DNA from: Bacteroidota bacterium | Lineage (GTDB): Bacteria; Bacteroidota; Ignavibacteria; Ignavibacteriales; Ignavibacteriaceae | DNA: 15,167 bases | Direction of reading: 5' to 3' | Assembly: GCA_021790055.1 (NCBI GenBank) | Contig: JAJYIL010000017.1 | Span: 1-15,167 of the forward strand | Shown: positions 7,352 to 15,109 of the stretch, piece after piece | Numbering within the stretch: position 1 is the stretch's first letter | Layout of the letters: the number at the start of each line of letters is the position of its first letter | The notes under the pieces: generated by a model | The model's database searches: none | The model's input: the letters and a program-made list of their open reading frames with translations, nothing else | What the model was told of the DNA's origin: nothing | Program-made: the position numbers and the translations under genes

Positions 7352-8032
7352 TTACCCTATGTATTTGTATCCTAAGCCGTGCATTGTAATAATAATCTTA
7401 GGCTCATTTGGGTCGTCTTCAATTTTTTGTCTTAGGATTGCAATATGCGTGTCTACAGTTCTCGTATTTGGATATGATTCATAACCCCAAACATGATTTA
7501 GAAGATCTTCCCGCGTTACTATTTCATTTTTCTTTTCAACAAAGTATTTCATTATCTCAAATTCACGGTTTGAGAGCTCAATTGGCTTTTTCTTTTTTCT
7601 AGCGACATATTTTCTAAAATCAATCTCCAGGTTTCCCGTATTAATTATATCGGGTACTACTTTGCCTTGCTTTGATCTTCTCAGCGCTGCCTTTATTCTA
7701 GCAATCAATTCCAGCACACCGAAAGGCTTTGTTATGTAATCATCGGCTCCCATATCAAGTCCCGCAACAATATCCGGCTCCTGGCTTTTAGCAGTCAGCA
7801 TAATAATTGGAACATCCGGCATTTTCTGTTTTATCTCCATACATACTTTATAACCGTTTTTCCCCGGCAGCATAATATCAAGCAATATTAGGTCGGGCTT
7901 ATCAAGAAGTGCCGTCTTTAAGCCTTCCTCGCCGCTGTAAGCCGATATAACTTTATAATTACGCGCCTCAAGATTGAATTTCAATCCTGTAACTAAGTCT
8001 TTTTCATCTTCAATTATTAAAATTTTTTCCAT
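7352..8032 (-). CDS. OmpR/PhoB-family response regulator
   Basis: A 226-residue DNA-binding regulator of usual family length. The receiver (about 3-118) has all the key residues: E8-D9 acidic pair, D52 phospho-acceptor in LLDIMLPGKNGY, T80 in IIMLTAK, and K102 in ITKPF. A winged-helix output domain follows (about 131-226), with LSNREFEIMKYFVEKKNEIV, VWGYESYPNTRTVDTHIAIL as the recognition helix region, and the closing wing MHGLGYKYIG. It starts 26 bp after the stop of the sensor kinase, so the two are co-transcribed and the kinase is the likely phosphodonor. The recognition segment is typical of PhoB/PhoP-like members, but the stimulus is unknown. Its probable targets are the TTAACA repeats at 10217-10232 (own operon) and 7212-7227 (YVTN gene); this is inference. 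Confidence 0.95.
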   Translation of the reverse strand: MEKILIIEDEKDLVTGLKFNLEARNYKVISAYSGEEGLKTALLDKPDLILLDIMLPGKNGYKVCMEIKQKMPDVPIIMLTAKSQEPDIVAGLDMGADDYITKPFGVLELIARIKAALRRSKQGKVVPDIINTGNLEIDFRKYVARKKKKPIELSNREFEIMKYFVEKKNEIVTREDLLNHVWGYESYPNTRTVDTHIAILRQKIEDDPNEPKIIITMHGLGYKYIG

Positions 8033-8058
8033 ACTTACAAAATTCCTGCTGCTTTATT

Positions 8059-10173
8059 TTAGCTTAAATGAAAGCTTCGAGGGAGTGAAATTGTAAATCT
8101 GCTACCTCTGCCGGTTTCGCTTTTTACACTTATGGTACCTTTATGAGCTTCCACAATATATTTGGCAATTGTTAAGCCTAAACCAGTACCTTTTATTTGT
8201 GCCGTTTTAGGATTTGAAATCCTATAAAAATTATCAAATATATTTTTAAACTCTTTTCTATCCATTCCTATTCCATGGTCTTCCACTGCAATAGAAACAT
8301 TGTCCCCGGATTCGAAAGTTTCAATCAAAATATATTTCCCATCGCCGGAATATTTTACTGCGTTGCTTAACAAATTTATTAACGCCTGGGATATGGCACC
8401 ACTGTCAATCTCCGCCATTACTCTTTTCTCCGGCAGAATTACTTCAAGCCTAAACTTCAATCCATCGAGTTGAAGCTTGTAAGACTCTATAACTTTCTTC
8501 ACCACTTCAATTATATCTATCTCTTTAAAATTAAATTCCTTTTTCCCGCTTTCGATTTTGGAAAAGTCCAGTACGTTGTTTATTAAATCTGTCAACCGCT
8601 CACTTTCCCTTTTTATAATTCCGTAGAATTCCTGCTGCTTGCTTTTTTCTTTTACAATTCCGGATTCAAGAGTCTCGCCGAACATCCTAATTATTGAAAG
8701 AGGTGTTTTAAGCTCATGCGAAACATTCGATACAAAATCGGATTTTAATTTCGATACCTGGTATTCATGTTTAGCCGCGGATATTATTATTGAGATTCCT
8801 ATAATAAGCACAACTACTGTCAGCCCGAAAAGTAGAAATGCTTGCTGTTTTTCCTTAGTGATTTGCTGTTCAATTGATTTTCCTTCCCTGTCGAATAATG
8901 CAGCTTTAAGCGGTAAAAATTTATCACGCAGTCTTTCCGCTATTAAATATTTTTGACCTTTCAATTGTCCCGTACAAAACAAGACGCTGTCATTTTGATT
9001 AAGTAATCCGGCATATGTATCATTACCTAAATTTACCCCTCTTAATATTTGAGGTAATAAATTTTTAATTATATTGTTTGAATTAATTTGAAATCCGAAT
9101 ATCAAAAGCTTAGGCTTCAGGAATGTATTGGTCATTATGAAATAGCCTAAGCGGGAATTTGTACCTTTATCCGCATATTGGAAATAATTCAATTCTTTAT
9201 TTCTTGTTGCGAGCATTGGGACAGACGATTTTAACTCTTTAAGTAAAGTATTTCGAATAATCACGGCATAATTTTCATCTTCATATATACTTTCTTCCTT
9301 CTTTTGCAGATTACTAATAATTTTTTTTGTTGAATCATCCGCAAAATTATTCAGGTAGAGATTTCTTATTTTATTAGAAACAGACTTAAGGTAATAATTA
9401 TATTCAGCCTCATTACTGTTCCATGAATTATCAACCAAATTCTTATAAAGCTCGATTAGAATACTAATCCTTTTTCTATTTTTATGAATTTCGGAATAAA
9501 TGTCCGCAATCTGTGTCAAAGCTGCAATCTCAACAGGTATTGAACCGATAGTTAAGCCTGCGTCTTTATACTTCATCAACCGGTCGTACTCTTTAAGAGC
9601 CCGCGGATAATTTTTGTTTTTTAAATAACATCTTGCTATCCCCGATATTAATACGACGCTGTCTCCGGTCGTTGCATTATGTAGCGCCTTCATGTATAGC
9701 TTTATTGCATTACTAAAATCTCTTTCATTAAATTCGGCAGCTTCCGCTTTCTTAAAATAAATCGATGCAATTTCACTAACCTGGATTAACTCAGCCTTGT
9801 CGGTTTCCCATTCCGATGAAACTAAGGGAGTTATAAATCCTCCGGCTTGATTCAATATAAACGGCGCTTTGATAATGGAATTATTTTTCTCAACCCTCGT
9901 CAGCCAGGATTTTAAGTAATTTGATGATCGGACTTGTGTTTGTAAAATATTTAAGTAGCCGGTTAATTTTTCTTCCCTGCTTATTATTTCATGCTCAATT
10001 TTATCACGAAGAAGATCTGTGGTAGACTTATAATTTAATTTAATTTGTTCGGCTCTCTTATCTATAGCTTCGTAATCATTGTAGCTTAGAACCGCACAAG
10101 TAATTAATACAAGCAGCAAACCGGCTGCAGCTATGCCTCTGCTTGAAAAAATCATATAGACTTTTTTAATCAT
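8059..10173 (-). CDS. Membrane sensor histidine kinase with TPR-like extracytoplasmic region
   Basis: A 704-residue kinase, first gene of an operon with the regulator that follows it by 26 bp. One membrane helix (about 13-31, GIAAAGLLLVLITCAVLS) and a second (about 445-467, AFLLFGLTVVVLIIGISI) enclose an unusually long region of about 410 residues. Its middle resembles TPR repeats: NERDFSNAIKLYMKALHNAT (149-168) and ISGIARCYLKNKNYPRALKE (176-195), then IADIYSEIHKNRKRISILIE. The cytoplasmic half is classical: HisKA with FVSNVSHELKTPLS (phospho-acceptor H486) and an HATPase domain with N-box ALINLLSNAVKYS (N604), G1 box EDHGIGMD (D632) and G2 box GTGLGLTIAKYIVEAHKG (from 662). There is no clear HAMP or PAS domain. 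The core resembles PhoR/ResE-type kinases, but the sensor does not, so the signal is unknown; a protein or peptide ligand is plausible. The start ATG lies 43 bp from a TTAACA direct repeat. Confidence 0.93.
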   Translation of the reverse strand: MIKKVYMIFSSRGIAAAGLLLVLITCAVLSYNDYEAIDKRAEQIKLNYKSTTDLLRDKIEHEIISREEKLTGYLNILQTQVRSSNYLKSWLTRVEKNNSIIKAPFILNQAGGFITPLVSSEWETDKAELIQVSEIASIYFKKAEAAEFNERDFSNAIKLYMKALHNATTGDSVVLISGIARCYLKNKNYPRALKEYDRLMKYKDAGLTIGSIPVEIAALTQIADIYSEIHKNRKRISILIELYKNLVDNSWNSNEAEYNYYLKSVSNKIRNLYLNNFADDSTKKIISNLQKKEESIYEDENYAVIIRNTLLKELKSSVPMLATRNKELNYFQYADKGTNSRLGYFIMTNTFLKPKLLIFGFQINSNNIIKNLLPQILRGVNLGNDTYAGLLNQNDSVLFCTGQLKGQKYLIAERLRDKFLPLKAALFDREGKSIEQQITKEKQQAFLLFGLTVVVLIIGISIIISAAKHEYQVSKLKSDFVSNVSHELKTPLSIIRMFGETLESGIVKEKSKQQEFYGIIKRESERLTDLINNVLDFSKIESGKKEFNFKEIDIIEVVKKVIESYKLQLDGLKFRLEVILPEKRVMAEIDSGAISQALINLLSNAVKYSGDGKYILIETFESGDNVSIAVEDHGIGMDRKEFKNIFDNFYRISNPKTAQIKGTGLGLTIAKYIVEAHKGTISVKSETGRGSRFTISLPRSFHLS

Positions 10174-10216
10174 ATTAAAATATAAATATTTTTTTAATCT
10201 GAATTGCCTACAGAAA

Positions 10217-10232
10217 TGTTAAAAGTTGTTAA
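10217..10232 (-). promoter_or_regulatory. PhoB/PhoP-like direct-repeat box upstream of the kinase/regulator operon
   Basis: Read on the minus strand this is TTAACA-ACTT-TTAACA, the same two hexamers with the same 4 bp spacer as at 7212-7227; 14 of 16 positions are identical, including flanking T's within the spacer. Its near edge is 43 bp from the kinase ATG, a position where a regulator could replace a -35 element. Autoregulation is inferred. Confidence 0.5.
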
Positions 10233-10449
10233 GCCTAATAAAGCAGGCTGCGGAATTGTTTCTTTAACTTTCGCGCTGCTCTTTTATATCCGCATTTTTA
10301 CAACATTCGATTTCAGATTTGTAATTTATTAGTTCTTTTATCTTTTATCTTATTTCTCGTAGAGCAAATGTAAATCGATATGAAGGCTCCCCCACGCTAA
10401 CAAGGAATATCTTCTTGATTTTCAAAATTATAATACCTAATATTGAACT

Positions 10450-10469
10450 GTTTCAATTCAAATTGAAAC
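10450..10469. promoter_or_regulatory. Operator-like palindrome upstream of the hybrid kinase
   Basis: GTTTCAATTCAAATTGAAAC has perfect 9 bp arms around a CA centre, 67 bp upstream of the hybrid kinase ATG. It is the longest uninterrupted palindrome found in the window and looks like a dimer-binding site. A related 10 bp palindrome lies upstream of ndvB (2742-2751). Confidence 0.45.
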
Positions 10470-10536
10470 CATTTAATGTTTTAAGTTTTTCGGGCAAACG
10501 CTAAAGTCCAATAATTATTATTCGCGGAAGGCATTT

Positions 10537-13035
10537 ATGGAAGGAAGCAAAAAGACCAAGTCGGAACTTCTTAAAGAAAATTTGCGGCTGCGAAAGCAGT
10601 TGGAAAGAACCGGAAAGAACAAAAAGCGACGCAAGCTAAAAGTGAGTGACAAAACCTTGCTTCATGAACGCGCATTGCTTAGAACCTTAATAAATAATAT
10701 TCCCGATGCAATCTATGCTAAGGATTCGGAAGGACGCAAAATTGTCTCAAACCTTGCCGATGTAGATAATATGGGATTAAATTCGGAAACTGAGGCGATA
10801 GGTAAAACGGATTTCGAGTTTTTTCCAAGAAGTGTTGCCGAAAGTTTCATAGCCAACGACCACTCTGTTATTCAAACCGGGAAGCCGATATTGAATAAGG
10901 AAGAGTTCTTTGTTGATAAAGAAGGCATTACTCACTGGCTGCTTACCTCAAAGCTTCCGCTTAAAGACGAGCTCGGCAATATCATCGGGCTCGTTGGTAT
11001 TAGCCGGGAGATAACAAACCAAAAGGCAATGCAGGAGCGTGTTCAGGAGGAAAGGATTTTACTTCGCACAATTATCGATAATATACCCGACCTTATCTAC
11101 GCCAAAGATCTAGCATATAGAAAAACCGTTGCAAATTCGGCTGATGTATATAATATGGGACTACAATCGGAAAGCGATGTACTTGGCAAAACAGACTTCG
11201 ATCTTTACCCAAAAGAAATCGCCGAGGGCTTTTATGCGAACGACCAATCGGTTATTGTATCCGGGAAGCCGATATTCAACAAGGAAGAGTTCTTTATCAA
11301 TAAAGAAGGCGAGAGATCCTGGCTGCTTACATCTAAATTACCACTCAAAGACGTGAAAGGAAAAATTGTCGGGTTAGTCGGGATTGGTCGTAATATTACG
11401 GAGCGCAAAATAGCTGAAGAATCGTTAATACACACAAACAATGAATTGAAAAAAACGATTGAGGCGCTTACCCAGGCAAATAAGATTAAAGATAATTTCC
11501 TCGCCAATATGAGTCATGAAATACGCACGCCTCTTAATGCCATAATCGGGATGACCAGCTTATTATCGTACACTCAATTGAATGATGAGCAGAAAGAATT
11601 TGTTGAAACTATTCTAAGCAGCAGCGACATTCTTCTAACCCTTGTGAGTGACATTTTGGATTTCTCCAAGATAGAATCTCAAAAGGTTGAGCTGGAAAAA
11701 GTACAGTTCGATATAAGAGATTGTATTGAAGAAGCCCTGGACCTGGTAGCCACTAAGGCTGCAGACGTTGGGATTGAGCTGGTGTATTCTATTGACGAAG
11801 GACTTCCGACAAGTGTGTTGGGTGATTTAACGCGTCTTCGCCAAATTTTAGTCAATCTTCTTAGCAACGCTATTAAGTTTACGGAAAAGGGAGAGGTTGT
11901 AGTTAGTGTGAAAGGACAACAGCAAGATAATTATAGTTATATGCTCCATTTCTCTGTTCAAGATACCGGTATTGGAATACCTTTAGAAAAGCAAGGATTA
12001 CTCTTTAAAACATTTACCCAAATTGATTCATCAACTACCCGCAAATACGGAGGCACAGGTCTTGGTCTGGCAATTAGCAAACGTCTTAGCGAACTAATGG
12101 GAGGAAGGATGTGGGTAGAAAGTACAGGCGTTCCCGGTGAAGGCTCCACATTCCATTTCACAATTCGTACTGAATTGGCAGTTACGAAAGAAATTCACAT
12201 AGACGTTTCAAGTCTCTCCGGCAAAAGAGTCCTCATTGTTGACGATAACAAAACTAATCGGGACATATTGATTCAGCAAACAACGTCTCTTAAAATGATT
12301 CCATTGGGTGCTGATTCCGGAGGGGAAGCATTAAGATTGCTGAATGCAGGGATTCAATTCGATTTTGCTATCCTGGATTATCATATGCCCGGTATGGATG
12401 GAATAATGCTTGCTGAAGAAATTAGAAAGCTACACGAACGGATATCTCTACCCCTTATTCTTTTATCTTCCTACGGGTTTCACCATGAGAGGAAGATTGA
12501 CTTTTCTCTGTTTGCCGCTACGCTTACTAAACCAATAAAGTTTTCCTCATTACAGAATGCAATGATAGCAGTGCTAAAGCAAAACAAAAATGTTGTAAAA
12601 GAACGTTTTGAGATAAAGGCATTCCCGTTTGATTCAAATTTAGGAAGAAAACATCCGTTAAAGATTCTGCTCGCTGAAGATAATGTAGTAAATCAAATGG
12701 TAGTGCTTAAATTCCTAACGAACCTTGGCTACCATGCTGACGTTGCATTTAACGGAAATGAGGTATTGGATGCGCTCTTTCGTCAATCGTATGATGTAAT
12801 ATTAATGGATGTGCAAATGCCCGGAATGGACGGCGAACAAGCAACCATTGAAATAAGAAAAAGCCTTCCTACCGAGCGGCAGCCGCGGATTATAGCAATG
12901 ACAGCAAATGTGCTAAAATCGGATCTTGACCGGTATATTGCAGTCGGCATGAACGATTACATTGTAAAGCCTTTTAAAATAGAAAAATTAGTTCAGATAC
13001 TGAACGAGACTTACATGCACCTGAGCCCGGAATAA
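10537..13035 (+). CDS. Soluble hybrid histidine kinase, PAS-PAS-HisKA-HATPase-REC-REC
   Basis: An 832-residue protein, the only plus-strand gene here. The start has a good ribosome site (GGAAGG, 5 nt before ATG). A basic, probably coiled N-terminus (1-40) leads to two PAS domains (about 47-165 and 175-293) that match with a constant 128-residue offset. Then: HisKA with NMSHEIRTPLNAIIG (H327), HATPase with N-box LVNLLSNAIKFT (N444), QDTGIGIP and GGTGLGLAISKRL. Receiver 1 (about 564-682) has D569-D570, D614 in ILDYHMPGMDG and K665. Receiver 2 (about 708-823) has E714-D715, D758 in LMDVQMPGMDG, T789 and K811. No membrane helix is seen, so it probably senses a cytoplasmic or diffusible signal through PAS. 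There is no HPt or output domain, so phosphate must pass to a separate HPt protein not encoded in the window. It is divergent from the membrane kinase and convergent with the DUF1680 gene (29 bp gap). Confidence 0.95.
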   Translation: MEGSKKTKSELLKENLRLRKQLERTGKNKKRRKLKVSDKTLLHERALLRTLINNIPDAIYAKDSEGRKIVSNLADVDNMGLNSETEAIGKTDFEFFPRSVAESFIANDHSVIQTGKPILNKEEFFVDKEGITHWLLTSKLPLKDELGNIIGLVGISREITNQKAMQERVQEERILLRTIIDNIPDLIYAKDLAYRKTVANSADVYNMGLQSESDVLGKTDFDLYPKEIAEGFYANDQSVIVSGKPIFNKEEFFINKEGERSWLLTSKLPLKDVKGKIVGLVGIGRNITERKIAEESLIHTNNELKKTIEALTQANKIKDNFLANMSHEIRTPLNAIIGMTSLLSYTQLNDEQKEFVETILSSSDILLTLVSDILDFSKIESQKVELEKVQFDIRDCIEEALDLVATKAADVGIELVYSIDEGLPTSVLGDLTRLRQILVNLLSNAIKFTEKGEVVVSVKGQQQDNYSYMLHFSVQDTGIGIPLEKQGLLFKTFTQIDSSTTRKYGGTGLGLAISKRLSELMGGRMWVESTGVPGEGSTFHFTIRTELAVTKEIHIDVSSLSGKRVLIVDDNKTNRDILIQQTTSLKMIPLGADSGGEALRLLNAGIQFDFAILDYHMPGMDGIMLAEEIRKLHERISLPLILLSSYGFHHERKIDFSLFAATLTKPIKFSSLQNAMIAVLKQNKNVVKERFEIKAFPFDSNLGRKHPLKILLAEDNVVNQMVVLKFLTNLGYHADVAFNGNEVLDALFRQSYDVILMDVQMPGMDGEQATIEIRKSLPTERQPRIIAMTANVLKSDLDRYIAVGMNDYIVKPFKIEKLVQILNETYMHLSPE
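10672..11418 (+). repeat. In-frame tandem duplication of a PAS unit (384 bp period)
   Basis: Codons 46-165 and 174-293 of the hybrid kinase encode near-copies: INNIPDAIYAKD/IDNIPDLIYAKD, GKTDFEFFP/GKTDFDLYP, GKPILNKEEFF/GKPIFNKEEFF and WLLTSKLPLKD in both. The offset stays at 128 codons throughout, so no insertion or deletion separates the copies. DNA identity is high in places (for example around 10882 and 11266). Confidence 0.9.
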
Positions 13036-13064
13036 TTAAAAAATTAAATTGCATCTTCCATTAT
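13036..13064. other. Convergent 3' junction of hybrid kinase and DUF1680 gene
   Basis: Only 29 bp, almost all A/T, separate the two stop codons. I see no stem-loop that would act as a bidirectional terminator, so transcripts may overlap. Confidence 0.5.
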
Positions 13065-14990
13065 TTATTTCAGATTCCAGTAAATAACATAACGCTGTTC
13101 GTCAATCTTGTAAAAAGGAATCATGGTCACTGACTTTGATGCTGCATTAACCGTTTTAAAAGTAAGCGGTTTACCCTTTTCAGGAACCAGCCAATCATCT
13201 AATTTTTTCCCGCTGACATTTAAAGTAGTTATAATATCTTTTGGAACAGGAACATCTTTATAGTCAAGCTGATCTTTCGCAAACGGCATCGGCGGATTCA
13301 TTCCTTCCGTCCCCATATCTCCGGCTAAAACTATCGGACCGTAAAGTACTGCCGCCATGTTAGGGTCGTCGTTTGTTGCTATTAAGTGCAGCGACATGGG
13401 ATATGTAATATCAATCTTATCTCCAGCTTTCCATATTCTGTCCAATACAATGTAGCTGTCCGGCTTTTGGCTTACTTCAATTTGCTTTCCGTTGATTGAA
13501 ACCTCAACACCGGACGTTGCCCAATTCGGATATCTTATGTATAAAGGAACGTCGCCGTCTTTTACTTCCTCAATTGTCAGGTGAGTTGTAGGCTCATCAG
13601 GAAATTTTGTCTGTTGAACCAGCTTAAATCCCCTTTCTTTCCATGTAAGTACCGAAGGAATAAATAGGTTTATAAAAACGCCTTTCTCATCATGATAGTA
13701 AATGGCTTCGCCGTACTTTGCATGATTTTCAAAACCGGTACCTACACAGCACCAGAAAGAGCTGTCCTTAGTACTGTATGTCTTAAATGTTCCCGGCTCA
13801 TATGAAATAAAATAGGTTACCATGCCGGTGTGCGGCTCCTGCGATCCCAGGATATGATTGTACAATGCGCGCTCGTAGTAGTCGGCATACTTCACGTCTG
13901 CAGTCCATGTAAAAAGGTGACGGGTAAGTTTCAGCATATTATAAGTATTGCATGATTCTGTAGTCGCACGCGATAAATGCTTGGATATCTGGTCCGGTTT
14001 AAAGAAGTGCTCGTAGTCGCTGTTCCCGCCCGTAACATAAGTATGATGATCAATCACTGTCTGCCAAAAGAATTCTGCAATTTGTTTTGCGTTCTTATCT
14101 CCGGTTAATTCGTAGCCTCTTGCTTCTCCGATTATTTTAGGAATTTGTGTATTTGCATGCAGCCCTGCTAACTCATCTTTTCCTTCAACTAAAGGATCGA
14201 ATACTTTGTGGTCATAGAAGAACCCGGCTAACTTTTCAAATTTTATATTGCCTGTAATCCCGTAAAGATTATAAGCCGATTCAATCATTCCGCCAAACTC
14301 ATTTTTCAGCATAACAGCTAACTGTGCATCTGAAAGATTCTTAAGCTTGTTGTATGCCCAGTCGCCCATCTTAACAACAACATCCAGGGCTTGTTTATTG
14401 CCGGCATATTGGTACATGTCGATCAGCCCCGCCATAATTTTATGTATAGTGTACCAGGGCGCCCAGACAGGCTTACCTTCAATAACTCTGTTAATTAAAT
14501 TCTGTGGGAAGGCGCTAAGGTAGCCGCCCTGGTTCAGCACTTTTTGAATTTTAGCTAACTCGCTTACAATTGAGTCGCCTTTTTCTTTATAAGCAACATC
14601 CCCGGTGGAAGCATACATCATGGATAAGGCTGACATTACATGCCCTGTTGTATGACCTCTTAATTCTACATCTAAGCCTTCCCATCCGCCAAGAGCCTTA
14701 GCGCGCGTCTCCATGCCGGCATTAACTTTCCAGCTGTGCAGCAACCGGTTTATGTCGATGCTTAACAGCCATTTGCCGTCGCGTTCCATATTATCTTTAA
14801 AGCGGCTGTCGAGAAGTCTTACATCCTTTAAATCAAAGCTGTATGCCTTTACCTGAATTTTGGGCTTTATGGTTTGGTCTTTAGAAAACTGTCCGGCATA
14901 CTGTGAAAAAGTTCTTACCGGATAAATACAGAAAAATATCAGCCCAAGAGGAAGGTATTTAATTTTCATAATTCTTTTCATCTTTCTCAT
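13065..14990 (-). CDS. Exported DUF1680 glycoside hydrolase (GH127/GH146 type), probable beta-L-arabinofuranosidase
   Basis: A secreted glycosidase of 641 residues from the chosen start. Known family members release beta-L-arabinofuranose using a cysteine nucleophile held by zinc. Visible (numbered from the 15122 ATG of the longest frame): AYSFDLKDVRLLDSRFKDNM near 93, RGHTTGHVMSALSMMYASTG near 155, VWAPWYTIHKIMAGLIDMY near 219, an E-S-C pair (E389, C391) in TTESCNTYNMLKLTRHLF, and WCCVGTGFENHAKYGEA with C458-C459. By family comparison C458 would be the nucleophile, E389, C391 and C459 zinc ligands, and E371 a likely acid/base. A C-terminal beta-sandwich region follows from about 500. The signal peptide is KIKYLPLGLIFFCIYPVRTFSQ. 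The longest frame (ATG 15122) adds 44 residues read from a repeat-rich leader before it; ATGs at 14990, 14981 or 14969 are better starts. The exact substrate and GH127 versus GH146 placement are uncertain. Confidence 0.88.
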   Translation of the reverse strand: MRKMKRIMKIKYLPLGLIFFCIYPVRTFSQYAGQFSKDQTIKPKIQVKAYSFDLKDVRLLDSRFKDNMERDGKWLLSIDINRLLHSWKVNAGMETRAKALGGWEGLDVELRGHTTGHVMSALSMMYASTGDVAYKEKGDSIVSELAKIQKVLNQGGYLSAFPQNLINRVIEGKPVWAPWYTIHKIMAGLIDMYQYAGNKQALDVVVKMGDWAYNKLKNLSDAQLAVMLKNEFGGMIESAYNLYGITGNIKFEKLAGFFYDHKVFDPLVEGKDELAGLHANTQIPKIIGEARGYELTGDKNAKQIAEFFWQTVIDHHTYVTGGNSDYEHFFKPDQISKHLSRATTESCNTYNMLKLTRHLFTWTADVKYADYYERALYNHILGSQEPHTGMVTYFISYEPGTFKTYSTKDSSFWCCVGTGFENHAKYGEAIYYHDEKGVFINLFIPSVLTWKERGFKLVQQTKFPDEPTTHLTIEEVKDGDVPLYIRYPNWATSGVEVSINGKQIEVSQKPDSYIVLDRIWKAGDKIDITYPMSLHLIATNDDPNMAAVLYGPIVLAGDMGTEGMNPPMPFAKDQLDYKDVPVPKDIITTLNVSGKKLDDWLVPEKGKPLTFKTVNAASKSVTMIPFYKIDEQRYVIYWNLK

Positions 14991-15024
14991 TAACTTACCG
15001 AAAAGACCCGAAAGGCGCAATAAT

Positions 15025-15109
15025 TTAAGGGCACTCCTAGTAACTTCAATATTCTTTGCGTTCTCTGCGTTAAATTTTTCTAAAAGATAGTTTTTAGAAG
15101 TGCCTTTAA
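15025..15109. repeat. 85 bp inverted-repeat element in the leader of the DUF1680 gene
   Basis: The arms 15025-15039 (TTAAGGGCACTCCTA) and 15095-15109 (TAGAAGTGCCTTTAA) can pair over 15 positions with one mismatch and one G-U type pair. Between them lie the degenerate tandem CTTTGCGTT/CTCTGCGTT (15054-15071) and a second perfect hairpin, TCTAAAA (15079-15085) with TTTTAGA (15092-15098), that overlaps the right arm and so competes with the long stem. It lies just upstream of the likely start codons and could be a folded RNA leader or a small dispersed element. Confidence 0.5.

Larger units (their letters stand above)
10174..10536. promoter_or_regulatory. Divergent intergenic region between the sensor kinase and the hybrid kinase
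   Basis: This 363 bp non-coding stretch should hold both divergent promoters. It contains a TTAACA direct repeat near the left gene (10217-10232), a small hairpin AGCCT-(8 nt)-AGGCT (10232-10249), pyrimidine-rich CTTTTAT repeats around 10336-10350, and a large palindrome near the right gene (10450-10469). I see no convincing small gene, and -35/-10 boxes cannot be assigned confidently in such A/T-rich sequence. Confidence 0.6.

Noticed and set aside
7408..8956. Plus-strand open frames opposite the regulator and sensor kinase
   Set aside because: They are antisense to the conserved receiver and HisKA regions, with no supporting start signals or domains.
11129..12161. Overlapping open frames within the hybrid kinase on both strands
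   Set aside because: They are shadows of a well-supported multidomain kinase; none shows independent motifs.
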